A DNA stretch of 64,000 nt, taken from Micromonospora siamensis. Its GTDB lineage: Bacteria > Actinomycetota > Actinomycetes > Mycobacteriales > Micromonosporaceae. The position numbers and the translations under genes are program-made. This document shows, piece after piece, positions 54,927-64,000 of this stretch. The stretch spans positions 4,898,001-4,962,000 of the forward strand of contig NZ_LT607751.1 in NCBI RefSeq assembly GCF_900090305.1. The letters are read 5' to 3'. The first letter of the stretch is position 1; every line of letters begins with the position of its first letter. The notes below the pieces were generated by a model. It was not told where the DNA came from and did no database searches. It saw nothing but the letters and a program-made list of their open reading frames with translations.

Positions 54927-55694
54927 TCAGCGGACCGGGTGACCGGCGCCGCGCAGGGCGTCCTTGACCTCGCCGACGGTCAGCTCACCGAAATGGAAGA
55001 CGCTGGCCGCCAGCACCGCGTCCGCGCCGGCGCCGATCGCCGGGGGGAAGTGCGCCACCTGCCCGGCGCCGCCACTGGCGATCACCGGCACGTCGACCAC
55101 CGCGCGGACGGCCTCGATCAGGGCCAGGTCGAAGCCGGCCTTGGTGCCGTCGGCGTCCATCGAGTTGAGCAGGATCTCCCCCGCGCCCAGCTCGGCGCCA
55201 CGCGCGGCCCACTGGACCGCGTCGACGCCGGTGCCCCGGCGACCGCCGTGGGTGGTCACCTCGAAGCCGCTGGGCGTGGTGCCGGCCGGCGCCCGCCGCA
55301 CGTCCAGCGAGAGCACCAGCACCTGCCGGCCGAACCGGTCGGCGATCTCGGCGATCAACTCCGGCCGGGCGATCGCGGCGGTGTTCACCCCGACCTTGTC
55401 CGCACCGGCGCGCAGCAGGGTGTCCACGTCGGCGACCTGGCGTACGCCGCCGCCGACGGTGAGCGGGATGAAGACCGACTCGGCGGTGCGCCGCACCACG
55501 TCGAGCATGGTGCCCCGGTCGCTGGAGGAGGCGGTGACGTCGAGGAAGGTCAACTCGTCCGCGCCGGCCCGGTCGTACGCCGCGGCCAGCTCCACCGGGT
55601 CACCGGCGTCGCGCAGGTCGAGGAAGTTGACCCCCTTGACCACCCGACCGGCGTCCACGTCCAGACACGGAATCACCCGTACCGCCACCGTCAT
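54927..55694 (-). CDS. hisF: Imidazole glycerol phosphate synthase, cyclase subunit
   Basis: 255-aa TIM barrel that joins PRFAR and ammonia from HisH to give IGP and AICAR. Catalytic Asp11 is in [15 protein letters not shown] and the second Asp in [17 protein letters not shown] and VIASGGAGQ are the phosphate sites. ATG 55694. It is separated from the rest of the his cluster by the ohrR-ohr-oxidoreductase genes, and no terminator was found downstream. Confidence 0.96.
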   Translation of the reverse strand: MTVAVRVIPCLDVDAGRVVKGVNFLDLRDAGDPVELAAAYDRAGADELTFLDVTASSSDRGTMLDVVRRTAESVFIPLTVGGGVRQVADVDTLLRAGADKVGVNTAAIARPELIAEIADRFGRQVLVLSLDVRRAPAGTTPSGFEVTTHGGRRGTGVDAVQWAARGAELGAGEILLNSMDADGTKAGFDLALIEAVRAVVDVPVIASGGAGQVAHFPPAIGAGADAVLAASVFHFGELTVGEVKDALRGAGHPVR

Positions 55695-55770
55695 GCCGCG
55701 AGCCTATCCAACGGGTACGCGGCGGCGGCCGGCGTGTGAGGCCGGCCACCGCCGCGCGGTCGATCGGGAC

Positions 55771-56769
55771 TCACACCCGGACGAGCATCTTGCCGAGGTT
55801 CTCGCCGCGCAGCACGCCGAGGAACGCCTGCGGGGCGTTCTCGATGCCCTCGACGACCGTCTCGTCGTAGGAGATCTTGTCGTCGCGCAGCCAGCCCGCC
55901 ATCTCCTGCACGAACTGCTCGCGCAGGTGGCCGTGGTCACCGACGAGGAACCCACGCAGGGTGAGCCGCTTGCCGATCACCAGGGCCAGGTTGCGCGGGG
56001 CGGCCGGCGGCTCGGTGGAGTTGTACTGCGCGATCATGCCGCAGATCGCGGCCCGGCCGTGCAGGTTCATCGCGCCGATGGCGGCCTCCAGGTGGTCGGA
56101 GCCGACGTTGTCGAAGTACACGTCGACGCCGTCCGGGGCGGCGGCCTTGAGCTGCTCGTACACCGGGCCGTCGTGGTAGTCGAAGGCGGCGTCGAAGCCC
56201 AGCGCCTTCAGCCGCTCGACCTTGGCCGCGGAGCCGGCGCTGCCGACCACCCGGGCGGCGCCGCGCAGCTTGGCGATCTGGCCGACCATGCTGCCCACGG
56301 CGCCGGCCGCGCCGGAGACGAAGACCGTCTCGCCGGGCTTCATCTCGGCCACGTCGAGCAGGCCGGCGTACGCGGTCAGCCCGGTCATGCCGAGGACGCT
56401 GAGGTAGGCGCTGACCGGGGCCAGGCTCGGGTCGACCGCGCGGGCGGCCCTGGCGTCGAGCAGCGCGTACTCGCGCCAGCCGAGGCCGTGCAGCACGGTG
56501 TCGCCGGGCTTGAAGCCCTCGGCCTCGCTCGCCACCACCTCGCCGATCGCGCCACCGTCGAGGGGCGCGTCGAGCGCGAACGGCGGCACGTACGACTTCA
56601 CGTCGTTCATCCGGCCGCGCATGTACGGGTCGACCGACATGAACCGGTTGCGGACCACGATCTGACCGGCGCCCGGGGTGGGCACCTCGGTCTCCACGAG
56701 GCGGAAGTTCTCGGCGGTGGGCCAACCCTGCGGGCGGGAGGCCAGGTGGATCTCACGGTTGGTGCTCAT
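55771..56769 (-). CDS. NADP-dependent MDR oxidoreductase (LTB4DH/CurA-like)
   Basis: 332-aa zinc-independent medium-chain reductase of the curcumin/alkenal reductase group. RPQGWPTAENF and SVDPYMRGRM are family hallmarks, and the NADP loop is VFVSGAAGAVGSMVGQIAKLRGA. Such enzymes reduce alpha,beta-unsaturated aldehydes and ketones, including lipid-peroxidation products. It follows ohr by 46 bp and fits an organic-peroxide defence operon. Confidence 0.9.
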   Translation of the reverse strand: MSTNREIHLASRPQGWPTAENFRLVETEVPTPGAGQIVVRNRFMSVDPYMRGRMNDVKSYVPPFALDAPLDGGAIGEVVASEAEGFKPGDTVLHGLGWREYALLDARAARAVDPSLAPVSAYLSVLGMTGLTAYAGLLDVAEMKPGETVFVSGAAGAVGSMVGQIAKLRGAARVVGSAGSAAKVERLKALGFDAAFDYHDGPVYEQLKAAAPDGVDVYFDNVGSDHLEAAIGAMNLHGRAAICGMIAQYNSTEPPAAPRNLALVIGKRLTLRGFLVGDHGHLREQFVQEMAGWLRDDKISYDETVVEGIENAPQAFLGVLRGENLGKMLVRV

Positions 56770-56815
56770 GGGGCTCGTCCTTTCGTACGCGGATCGTCGT
56801 GCGGCCGGGCGGCGG

Positions 56816-57247
56816 TCAGGCCGCGGCGGTCTCGCGGACGGTGAGCGCGACCTCGATGTTGCCCCGGGTCGCGTTCGAGTACGGGCAGACCTGGTGGGCG
56901 GTCTCGACCAGCTGCTCGGCGGCGGCGCGCTCGACGGCCGGCAGGTCCACCACCAGGGTGACGGCAAGGCCGAAGCCGCCGCTGCCGTTCGGGCCGATCC
57001 CGACCTCGGCCTCGACGACCGAGCCGGACACGTCGGCCTTGGCCTTGCGGGCGACCAGGCGCAGCGCCGAGTGGAAGCAGGCCGCGTAGCCGGCGGCGAA
57101 GAGCTGCTCGGGGTTGGCCGCACCGCCGGCGCCGCCCATCTCCTTCGGGATCGCCAGGTCCAGGTCCAGGGTGCCGTCGGTGGTGCGGACGTGGCCGTCG
57201 CGGCCGTCGCCGGTGGCCTGCGCGGACGCGGTGTAGAGCACCTGCAT
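56816..57247 (-). CDS. ohr: Organic hydroperoxide resistance protein
   Basis: 143-aa thiol peroxidase of the OsmC/Ohr family that reduces organic hydroperoxides. The two catalytic Cys are in AAGYAACFHSALRL and TAHQVCPYSNATRGN, and the peroxide-site Arg/Glu surroundings (NPEQLFAAGY) are intact. ATG 57247 lies 5 bp after ohrR. Confidence 0.95.
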   Translation of the reverse strand: MQVLYTASAQATGDGRDGHVRTTDGTLDLDLAIPKEMGGAGGAANPEQLFAAGYAACFHSALRLVARKAKADVSGSVVEAEVGIGPNGSGGFGLAVTLVVDLPAVERAAAEQLVETAHQVCPYSNATRGNIEVALTVRETAAA

Positions 57248-57252
57248 GGTGG

Positions 57253-57714
57253 TCACTGCTCCTTCTGTCGGTGGATCGTGTCGGTGACCCGGGTGAGGGT
57301 GTCCCGCAGGTCGACCAGTTGGGTTTCGGTGAGGCCGGTGGCGCGGGCCACCCGCAGTGGCACGTCGCCCATCCGCTCCCGCAGGACGCGGCCGGCTCCG
57401 GTGAGCCCGACCTCCACCCGCCGCTCGTCGCGGACGGATCGGGACCGGACCACCAGGCCCGCCGTCTCCAGCCGCTTGAGCAGCGGAGAGAGCGTGCCGG
57501 AGTCCAGCCGCAGGGCCGTGCCGAGCTCGGAGACGGTCGGCAGCTCGCCCGCCTCGGCGCGCTCGGCGCGCTCCCAGAGGGCGAGGAGGACCAGGTACTG
57601 CGGGTAGGTCAGCCCGTGCTCGTCGAGGATCGGGCGATAGACGTCGGTCAGGGCGCGCGACGCGGCGTAGAGCGCGAAGCACACCTGCCGCCGCAGCACC
57701 AGATCATCGGTCAT
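57253..57714 (-). CDS. ohrR: MarR-family organic peroxide sensor
   Basis: 153-aa repressor. The reactive Cys is in RRQVCFALYAASRAL, matching the single essential Cys of OhrR. The winged HTH is PTVSELGTALRLDSGTLSPLLKRLE and the wing RSRSVRDERRVEV. It derepresses ohr when the Cys is oxidised. ATG 57714 has TACCGT 7 nt upstream. Two palindromes overlap the promoter, indicating autoregulation. Confidence 0.93.
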   Translation of the reverse strand: MTDDLVLRRQVCFALYAASRALTDVYRPILDEHGLTYPQYLVLLALWERAERAEAGELPTVSELGTALRLDSGTLSPLLKRLETAGLVVRSRSVRDERRVEVGLTGAGRVLRERMGDVPLRVARATGLTETQLVDLRDTLTRVTDTIHRQKEQ

Positions 57715-57721
57715 GCCCAAA

Positions 57722-57750
57722 ACGGTAGCCCGCAATTAGATTGCGCGCAA
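57722..57750 (-). promoter_or_regulatory. ohrR promoter with overlapping OhrR operators
   Basis: Minus strand -35 TTGCGC (57745-57750), 17-bp spacer, -10 TACCGT (57722-57727). Palindromes CGCAAT-tag-ATTGCG (57731-57745) and TTGCGCGCAA (57741-57750) cover the -35 and spacer, so a bound repressor would block RNA polymerase. Confidence 0.6.
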
Positions 57751-57790
57751 CTCAAGTGCCGATCGCGGTGACCGGCCTCGCAACGAGAGA

Positions 57791-57842
57791 ACGAGCGCGA
57801 TACCTCAGAGGCATCAAAATGACTCTGAGGTATCGCGCTCGT
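57791..57842. repeat. 20-bp perfect inverted repeat, family 1 copy 2
   Basis: Arms 57791-57810 (ACGAGCGCGATACCTCAGAG) and 57823-57842, 12-nt loop gcatcaaaatga. It has the same architecture as 7268-7319, with compensatory changes at both variant arm positions. It lies, like copy 1, between a gene terminator and the promoter of the next minus-strand gene. Confidence 0.85.
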
Positions 57843-57873
57843 GAGGATGTCCGCGTCTGGTTGCCCGCGACGC

Positions 57874-57893
57874 CCGGCCCCGAACGGGGCCGG
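57874..57893 (-). terminator. Short hairpin after the ridA-like gene
   Basis: Arms CCGGCCCCG (57874-57882) and CGGGGCCGG (57885-57893) with a 2-nt loop, 4 bp past the stop of the RidA gene; likely terminator of the his operon segment. Confidence 0.55.
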
Positions 57894-57897
57894 CCGG

Positions 57898-58323
57898 TCA
57901 GCGCGCCGGGAGGTAGGCCTCCAGCTCCACCTCGACCAGGTGGTCCGGGTCGATCAGCCCGGCCACCACCACCATGGTCGCCACCGGACGGACCGCCCCG
58001 AAGACCGCGTTGTGCGCCCGACCCACCTCGTCGGCGTAGAGCCGGTCGGTCACGTACATCCGGGTCCGCACCACGTCGGCCGGCTCCGCGCCCACCTCGG
58101 CCAGCGCCGCCAGGCCGATCCGGATCGCCTGGGCGGTCTGCGCCGCCGCGTCACCGACGTGCACCACCTGCCCGTCGACCGTTGACGTGCACCCGGCCGT
58201 CACCGCCCGGTCGCCGGCCCGGACCACCCGGGAGTAGCCGTACACGGTCTCCCACGGCCCGCCCGAGCCCAGTCGGGTGACCGTGGTGGCCGACGGTTCG
58301 GGCTCGGCGACCGCCGCGCTCAC
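57898..58323 (-). CDS. RidA/YjgF-family protein
   Basis: 141-aa Rid-superfamily protein. [51 protein letters not shown] split over two helices, and the C-terminal [10 protein letters not shown] are typical, and the substrate Arg is in VVRTRMYV. RidA enzymes hydrolyse reactive enamine/imine intermediates. GTG 58323 overlaps the priA stop (GTGA). Its place at the end of the his operon fits metabolite-damage control, though this may be a Rid subgroup of other specificity. Confidence 0.85.
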   Translation of the reverse strand: MSAAVAEPEPSATTVTRLGSGGPWETVYGYSRVVRAGDRAVTAGCTSTVDGQVVHVGDAAAQTAQAIRIGLAALAEVGAEPADVVRTRMYVTDRLYADEVGRAHNAVFGAVRPVATMVVVAGLIDPDHLVEVELEAYLPAR

Positions 58324-59048
58324 CCGGCGGTCCGAAGGGTCTCCAGCGCCTCGGCCACCGTGAAGGCGCCCGCGTAGAGCGCCTTGCCGGCGATCACACC
58401 CTCCACGCCCACCGGCTCCAGGGTGGCCAGGGCGCGCAGGTCGTCCAGCGTCGAGACGCCACCCGAGGCGATCACCGGCGCAGCCGTCCGGGAGCAGACC
58501 TCGCGCAGCAGGTCCAGGTTCGGGCCGCGCATGGTGCCGTCCTTGGTGATGTCGGTGACCACGTACCGGGAGGCGCCGGCCGCGTCCAGCCGCGCCAGCA
58601 CCTCCCACAGGTCACCGCCGTCGCGGGTCCAGCCACGCGCCGAGAGGGTACGACCCCGCACGTCCAGGCCGATCGCCACCCGGTCGCCGTACTCGCCGCA
58701 GATCCGGTCGCACCACCGCGGGTCCTCCAGGGCGGCGGTGCCGATGTTCACCCGCGCCGCCCCGGTGCCCAGCGCGGCGCGCAGCGAGGCGTCGTCCCGG
58801 ATGCCACCGGAGAGCTCGACCTTGACGTCCAGCTTCCCGACCACCTCGGCCAGCAGCTCCGCGTTGGAACCCCGGCCGAACGCCGCGTCCAGGTCGACCA
58901 GGTGGATCCACTCCGCGCCGTCGCGCTGCCACGCCAGGGCGGCCTCCAACGGATCGCCGTACGCGGTCTCGCTACCGGCGGCGCCCTGCACGAGCCGGAC
59001 GGCCTGGCCGTCGGCGACGTCCACGGCGGGCAACAGGGTGAGGCTCAA
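58320..59048 (-). CDS. priA: Bifunctional ProFAR/PRA isomerase PriA
   Basis: 242-aa TIM barrel. In actinobacteria lacking trpF, PriA isomerises both ProFAR (histidine, HisA step) and phosphoribosylanthranilate (tryptophan, TrpF step). [17 protein letters not shown] carries the first catalytic Asp and the substrate Arg, [15 protein letters not shown] the second Asp, and [10 protein letters not shown] the mobile loop with the Trp typical of PriA. Start is TTG 59048, with GAGGAGA 7 nt upstream, which gives the usual N-terminus; the frame is open to 59072. It links the his and trp clusters of this window. Confidence 0.94.
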   Translation of the reverse strand: MSLTLLPAVDVADGQAVRLVQGAAGSETAYGDPLEAALAWQRDGAEWIHLVDLDAAFGRGSNAELLAEVVGKLDVKVELSGGIRDDASLRAALGTGAARVNIGTAALEDPRWCDRICGEYGDRVAIGLDVRGRTLSARGWTRDGGDLWEVLARLDAAGASRYVVTDITKDGTMRGPNLDLLREVCSRTAAPVIASGGVSTLDDLRALATLEPVGVEGVIAGKALYAGAFTVAEALETLRTAG

Positions 59049-59068
59049 CGGTCCATCTCCTCGCTTCT

Positions 59069-59389
59069 TCAACGACGGTCCAGGGCGATCACCACGATCG
59101 CCGGCAGGACCAGCAGCAACAGCACGACCAGCGCCACCCGCAGCGCAAGGTCGTCGACCAGGGCCCAGATGGCGATCAACGCCACCCCGGTCAGCAGCAC
59201 GATCGCGGCCCGCTCGCCCCGGGTGTGCCGGGCCAGCCGGCCGGAACGACCCATCCGGACCCGCGGGGTCAGCCGGCGCACCACCGCACGGCGGCGCGCC
59301 CGGCGGGCCACCTGGCGGCGGCGTACCGCCCGGTCCCGCTCCAGCTGGGCCTCCCGGGCCTCCCGACGCCGGGCCCGCTCCTTGCTCAC
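59069..59389 (-). CDS. Small basic membrane protein inside the his operon
   Basis: 106 aa. The first 58 residues are extremely Arg-rich ([20 protein letters not shown]), then two membrane helices ([39 protein letters not shown]) and a short basic end. No family known to me; an uncharacterised gene at this place is common in actinobacterial his clusters. GTG 59389, 25 bp after hisH and 20 bp before priA, same operon. Confidence 0.7.
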   Translation of the reverse strand: MSKERARRREAREAQLERDRAVRRRQVARRARRRAVVRRLTPRVRMGRSGRLARHTRGERAAIVLLTGVALIAIWALVDDLALRVALVVLLLLVLPAIVVIALDRR

Positions 59390-59414
59390 CGGGCTTCCTC
59401 GGTCCGCGACCCGC

Positions 59415-60068
59415 TCACAGGGTGGCGAGCCAGTTGCGCAGCAGGGCGGCGCCGGTGCCGGCGGACTTCTCCGGGTGGAACTGGGCGGCCGACAGCGACC
59501 CCCGCTCCACCGCCGCGACGAAGTCGGCGCCGTGCTCGGCGGTGGTCACCCGCGCGCCCGAGGCGGCCAGTCCGGCGGTGTCGGTGACCCCGTAGGAGTG
59601 CACGAAGTAGAACCGGGCGTCGGCCGGCAGGCCGGCGAAGAGCACCGAACCCGCCGGCGCCTGCACCGTGTTCCAGCCCATGTGCGGCAGCCGCCGCGCG
59701 GGCAGCTTCGTCACCCCGCCGGGCAGCAGCCCGAGCCCCTTGGTGACCACGCCGTGCTCGTCACCGTGCTCGAAGAGCACCTGCATGCCCACGCAGATGC
59801 CGAGCACCGGCCGGCCCGCCGCCACCCGCTCCGCGATCACCGGCCCGGCGCCGAGCGCCTCGATGCCGGCCATGCACGCCGCGAACGCGCCCACGCCCGG
59901 CACCACCAGGCCCTCGGCCTCGGCCGCGGCGGCCAGGTCGTCGGTGACGGTGACGTCCGCACCGGCGTGCTCCAGCGCCCGCTCGGCCGAGCGCAGGTTG
60001 CCCGACCCGTAGTCGAGCACGACGATCCGCCTGCCCGCGCCACCGGGCGCGGTGGTCGACTCGCTCAT
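59415..60068 (-). CDS. hisH: Imidazole glycerol phosphate synthase, glutaminase subunit
   Basis: 217-aa class I amidotransferase that supplies ammonia to HisF. VVLDYGSGNLRS starts the fold, the nucleophile Cys is in VLGICVGMQVLFE, and the His/Glu of the triad are in AAQFHPEKSAG. ATG 60068 overlaps the stop of the 56-aa membrane gene by one base (TGATG). Confidence 0.96.
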   Translation of the reverse strand: MSESTTAPGGAGRRIVVLDYGSGNLRSAERALEHAGADVTVTDDLAAAAEAEGLVVPGVGAFAACMAGIEALGAGPVIAERVAAGRPVLGICVGMQVLFEHGDEHGVVTKGLGLLPGGVTKLPARRLPHMGWNTVQAPAGSVLFAGLPADARFYFVHSYGVTDTAGLAASGARVTTAEHGADFVAAVERGSLSAAQFHPEKSAGTGAALLRNWLATL

Positions 60069-60238
60069 CAGCCCTCCCCGGGCAGCAGCCAGAGCAGCCC
60101 GCCCGCGGTGGCCAGCACGGCGAGCAGGCCGGTGAGCAGCACCGCGCCGCGCGGCGCGCCCTGCCGGTACAGCGACCAGGCTCCACCGACCAGCAGCCCG
60201 GCCAGGATCAGCAGCAACGTCGGCAGCACCGCACCCAT
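60068..60238 (-). CDS. 56-aa two-helix membrane protein between hisB and hisH
   Basis: ATG 60238 to TGA 60068. It begins MGAVLPTLLLILAGLLVGG, then a short loop YRQGAPRG, then a second helix AVLLTGLLAVLATAGGLLWL, ending LLPGEG. High GC3 and a good Shine-Dalgarno (GAAGGGTGG, 5-nt gap) support a real gene, and that Shine-Dalgarno is supplied by the last repeat unit upstream. Its stop and the hisH start overlap as TGATG. No known family; function unknown. Confidence 0.65.
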   Translation of the reverse strand: MGAVLPTLLLILAGLLVGGAWSLYRQGAPRGAVLLTGLLAVLATAGGLLWLLPGEG

Positions 60239-60297
60239 CAGAGCCACCCTTCATTCGCGACTGCGGGACTCCGCCGCGCTGCGTTCCTCGCGCTCAT
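60238..60297 (-). CDS. Mini-ORF 3 of the his-operon repeat (19 aa)
   Basis: MSARNAARRSPAVANEGWL, ATG 60297 overlapping the stop of mini-ORF 2; its own stop overlaps the start of the 56-aa membrane gene. It differs from copy 2 by a conservative Lys to Arg. Confidence 0.35.
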   Translation of the reverse strand: MSARNAARRSPAVANEGWL

Positions 60298-60356
60298 CAG
60301 AGCCACCCTTCATTCGCGACTGCGGGACTCCGCTTCGCTGCGTTCCTCGCGCTCAT
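60297..60356 (-). CDS. Mini-ORF 2 of the his-operon repeat (19 aa)
   Basis: MSARNAAKRSPAVANEGWL, ATG 60356 overlapping the stop of mini-ORF 1. Shine-Dalgarno GAAGGGCGG lies 5 nt upstream within mini-ORF 1. It differs from copy 1 by Arg to Trp at residue 18. Confidence 0.35.
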   Translation of the reverse strand: MSARNAAKRSPAVANEGWL

Positions 60357-60415
60357 CAGAGCCGCCCTTCATTCGCGACTGCGGGACTCCGCTTCGCTGC
60401 GTTCCTCGCGCTCAT
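60356..60415 (-). CDS. Mini-ORF 1 of the his-operon repeat (19 aa)
   Basis: MSARNAAKRSPAVANEGRL, ATG 60415 overlapping the hisB stop (TGATG), with AAGGGGG from the hisB 3' end as Shine-Dalgarno. A translated relay peptide is inferred; no protein function is evident. Confidence 0.35.
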   Translation of the reverse strand: MSARNAAKRSPAVANEGRL

Positions 60416-61025
60416 CAGAGAGCCCCCTTGGTGCTGGGCACCACGCCCGCGTTGCGCGGGTCGATCGCGGTGGCCTCGCGCAGCGCCCGGGAGACCGCCT
60501 TGAACTGGGCCTCCACCACGTGGTGGGCATCCGGGTGGCCGCCCGGGCGGGCCGCCCGCAGCACGTCCACGTGCAGCGTGATCCGGGCCGACTGGCCGAA
60601 GGACTCCCAGATGTGCCGGGTCATGCTGGTCGGGTAGACCGGCCCGATGTACGGCGCGAGGACCGGCTCGTCGTGCACCACGTACGGCCGGCCGGACAGG
60701 TCGACGGCCGCCCGCACCAGCACCTCGTCCATCGGGACGGTGGCCGAGCCGTACCGCCGGATGCCGGCCTTGTCCCCCAGCGCCTGGTCGAACGCGGCGC
60801 CCAGGGCGAGCGCGGTGTCCTCCATCGTGTGGTGGGCGTCGATCTCCAGGTCGCCGACGGTGCGGACGGTCAGGTCGAAGCCGCCGTGCCGGGCGATCTG
60901 GTTCAGCATGTGGTCGTAGAAGCCGACCCCGGTGCTGATCTCGGCCTTGCCGGTGCCGTCGATGTCGATCTCGACGAGGACCTCGGTCTCCTTGGTGATC
61001 CGCTCCACCCGGGCGGTCCGGCTCA

Positions 61026-61026
<1 letters not shown>
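60415..61026 (-). CDS. hisB: Imidazoleglycerol-phosphate dehydratase
   Basis: 203-aa manganese enzyme that dehydrates IGP to imidazole acetol phosphate; monofunctional, without the phosphatase domain of enterobacterial HisB. Metal ligands are in STGVGFYDHMLNQIARHG, IDAHHTMEDTALALG and HHVVEAQFKA; GRPYVV is conserved. ATG 61026 overlaps the hisC stop (TGATG). The following stop leads directly into the mini-ORF array. Confidence 0.96.
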
Positions 61027-63415
<2,389 letters not shown>

Positions 63416-63422
63416 CCTTGCG

Positions 63423-63514
63423 AGTCTAGGCGGCGGCACCGCGGGCGGCCCGCGCCGCCCGGACCACGGGACGGTGAGCCGGGACACGCCGCGCGGGACG
63501 CGGCGGGCTACGCT
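63423..63514. promoter_or_regulatory. Divergent promoters of hisD and the Lon-domain gene
   Basis: Minus-strand TAGACT (63423-63428) lies 7 nt before the hisD GTG; plus-strand TACGCT (63509-63514) lies 7 nt before the GTG at 63522. Both fit -10 boxes of leaderless transcripts. No convincing -35 element in either direction. Confidence 0.4.
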
Positions 63515-63521
63515 CGGAGCC

Positions 63522-64000
63522 GTGACTGCGCGGCTGCCGGTGTTCCCGCTCGCAACGGTGCTCTTTCCCGGTCTGGTGCTGCCGCTGCACATATTCGAGG
63601 AGCGCTACCGGGCGCTGGTGCGGCACCTGATGGCGCTCCCCGACGGCACCCCCCGGGAGTTCGGCGTGGTGGCCATCCGGGCCGGCTGGGAGGTCGCTCC
63701 GGGCGGTGGCCGGGCCACCCCGGGCGGCGGCGAGATCACCCTGCACGAGGTGGGCTGCACCGCCGAGCTGCGTCAGGTCACCGAGCTGGCCGACGGCGGG
63801 TTCGACATCGTCACGGTCGGGCGGCGTCGGTTCCGGATCGGCGACGTCGACCGGGACTCCGCGCCGTACCTGACCGCCTCGGTGGACTGGCTGCCGGAGC
63901 CGGCCGGCCCGGACGAGGCCGCCGACCTGCTGGCCGCCCGGGTGATCTCGGTGTTCCGGCAGTACCTGGGCCTGATCCGGCCCGATCCGGAGGAGATCTC
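63522..64000 (+). CDS. Lon substrate-binding (LON N-terminal) domain protein, truncated at window end
   Basis: At least 159 aa of a protein beginning [30 protein letters not shown], the start of the LON_substr_bdg/PUA-like domain, followed by [14 protein letters not shown]. In actinobacteria this is usually a stand-alone domain protein of about 220-240 aa (the annotated peptidase S16 family), not a full Lon protease; the missing 3' part is needed to be sure. GTG 63522, divergent from hisD. Confidence 0.82.
   Translation, partial: MTARLPVFPLATVLFPGLVLPLHIFEERYRALVRHLMALPDGTPREFGVVAIRAGWEVAPGGGRATPGGGEITLHEVGCTAELRQVTELADGGFDIVTVGRRRFRIGDVDRDSAPYLTASVDWLPEPAGPDEAADLLAARVISVFRQYLGLIRPDPEEI

Larger units (their letters stand above)
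60238..60415 (-). repeat. Three tandem 59-bp units, each a translatable mini-ORF
   Basis: On the minus strand each unit runs ATGAGCGCGAGGAACGCAGC ... GAATGAAGGGTGGCTCTGATG. It contains a start codon, 19 codons, a Shine-Dalgarno (GAAGGGTGG or GAAGGGCGG, 5 nt before the next start) and a stop that overlaps the next start as TGATG. Units start at 60415, 60356 and 60297. Few bases differ between copies. The end of hisB (AAGGGGGCTCTCTGATG) resembles the unit's end, suggesting where the array was seeded. Confidence 0.97.

Noticed and set aside
60238..60415. Possible CRISPR array
   Set aside because: Three head-to-tail 59-bp units with no variable spacers, each a reading frame.

Overview
This is chromosomal DNA of a very GC-rich actinomycete, most probably Micromonosporaceae (Micromonospora-like). 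The evidence is strong third-codon G/C bias, many GTG starts, ATGA/GTGA gene overlaps, a PriA-type HisA, a mycothiol-era TIGR03085 protein, a DUF397 gene and the order hisD-hisC-hisB-hisH-priA-hisF ... hisI-trpE-trpC-trpB-trpA-lgt ... gltB-gltD. I see no rRNA, tRNA, CRISPR array, transposase, integrase or prophage gene. The long antisense reading frames are high-GC shadows.

Layout. 1-6.9 kb: a truncated FAD-linked oxidase, a YCII protein, a PAS-GAF-SpoIIE phosphatase, an aldo/keto reductase and a GMC oxidoreductase. 6.9-12 kb (accessory): a DUF6584 protein, a secreted lipase, a frameshifted DUF397 gene, a PIN/antitoxin pair, and a TetR regulator divergent from an MFS exporter with three identical-type operators between them. 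12-21.7 kb: a membrane protein with an FtsK-like ATPase, a PhoX phosphatase, a frameshifted membrane receptor with a periplasmic-binding domain, a secreted SGNH hydrolase and an SMI1/KNR4 protein. 21.9-28.1 kb: glutamate synthase gltB-gltD. 28.2-32.6 kb: a GNAT acetyltransferase, a flavin monooxygenase, lgt with a repeat-rich tail and a degenerate Nudix protein. 32.9-39.1 kb: trpA, trpB, trpC and, across a small opposing gene, the Trp-associated membrane protein, trpE and hisI.

39-54.9 kb is a block of unrelated genes between hisI and hisF: MerR with an aldo/keto reductase, an ABC-2 exporter with its own TetR, a heterodimeric ABC exporter, a TIGR03085 protein, an orphan terpene synthase, a FadD acyl-CoA synthetase, LtrA plus a half-size LtrA, and a MocR/YczE divergent pair. 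54.9-63.4 kb holds the histidine genes hisF, priA, hisH, hisB, hisC and hisD. An ohrR-ohr-oxidoreductase peroxide cassette lies between hisF and ridA-priA. The window ends in a Lon substrate-binding-domain gene.

The most striking structure is at 60238-60415, between hisB and hisH. A 59-bp unit is repeated three times. Each copy is a complete 19-codon reading frame with its own Shine-Dalgarno sequence, joined to the next by a TGATG stop/start overlap, so hisB, three mini-ORFs, a 56-aa membrane protein and hisH form one unbroken translation-coupling chain. Other points of note are two families of intergenic hairpins (one pair shows compensatory base changes), several well-formed operators, and at least ten genes with a TANNNT box 6-8 nt before the start codon, suggesting leaderless mRNAs.
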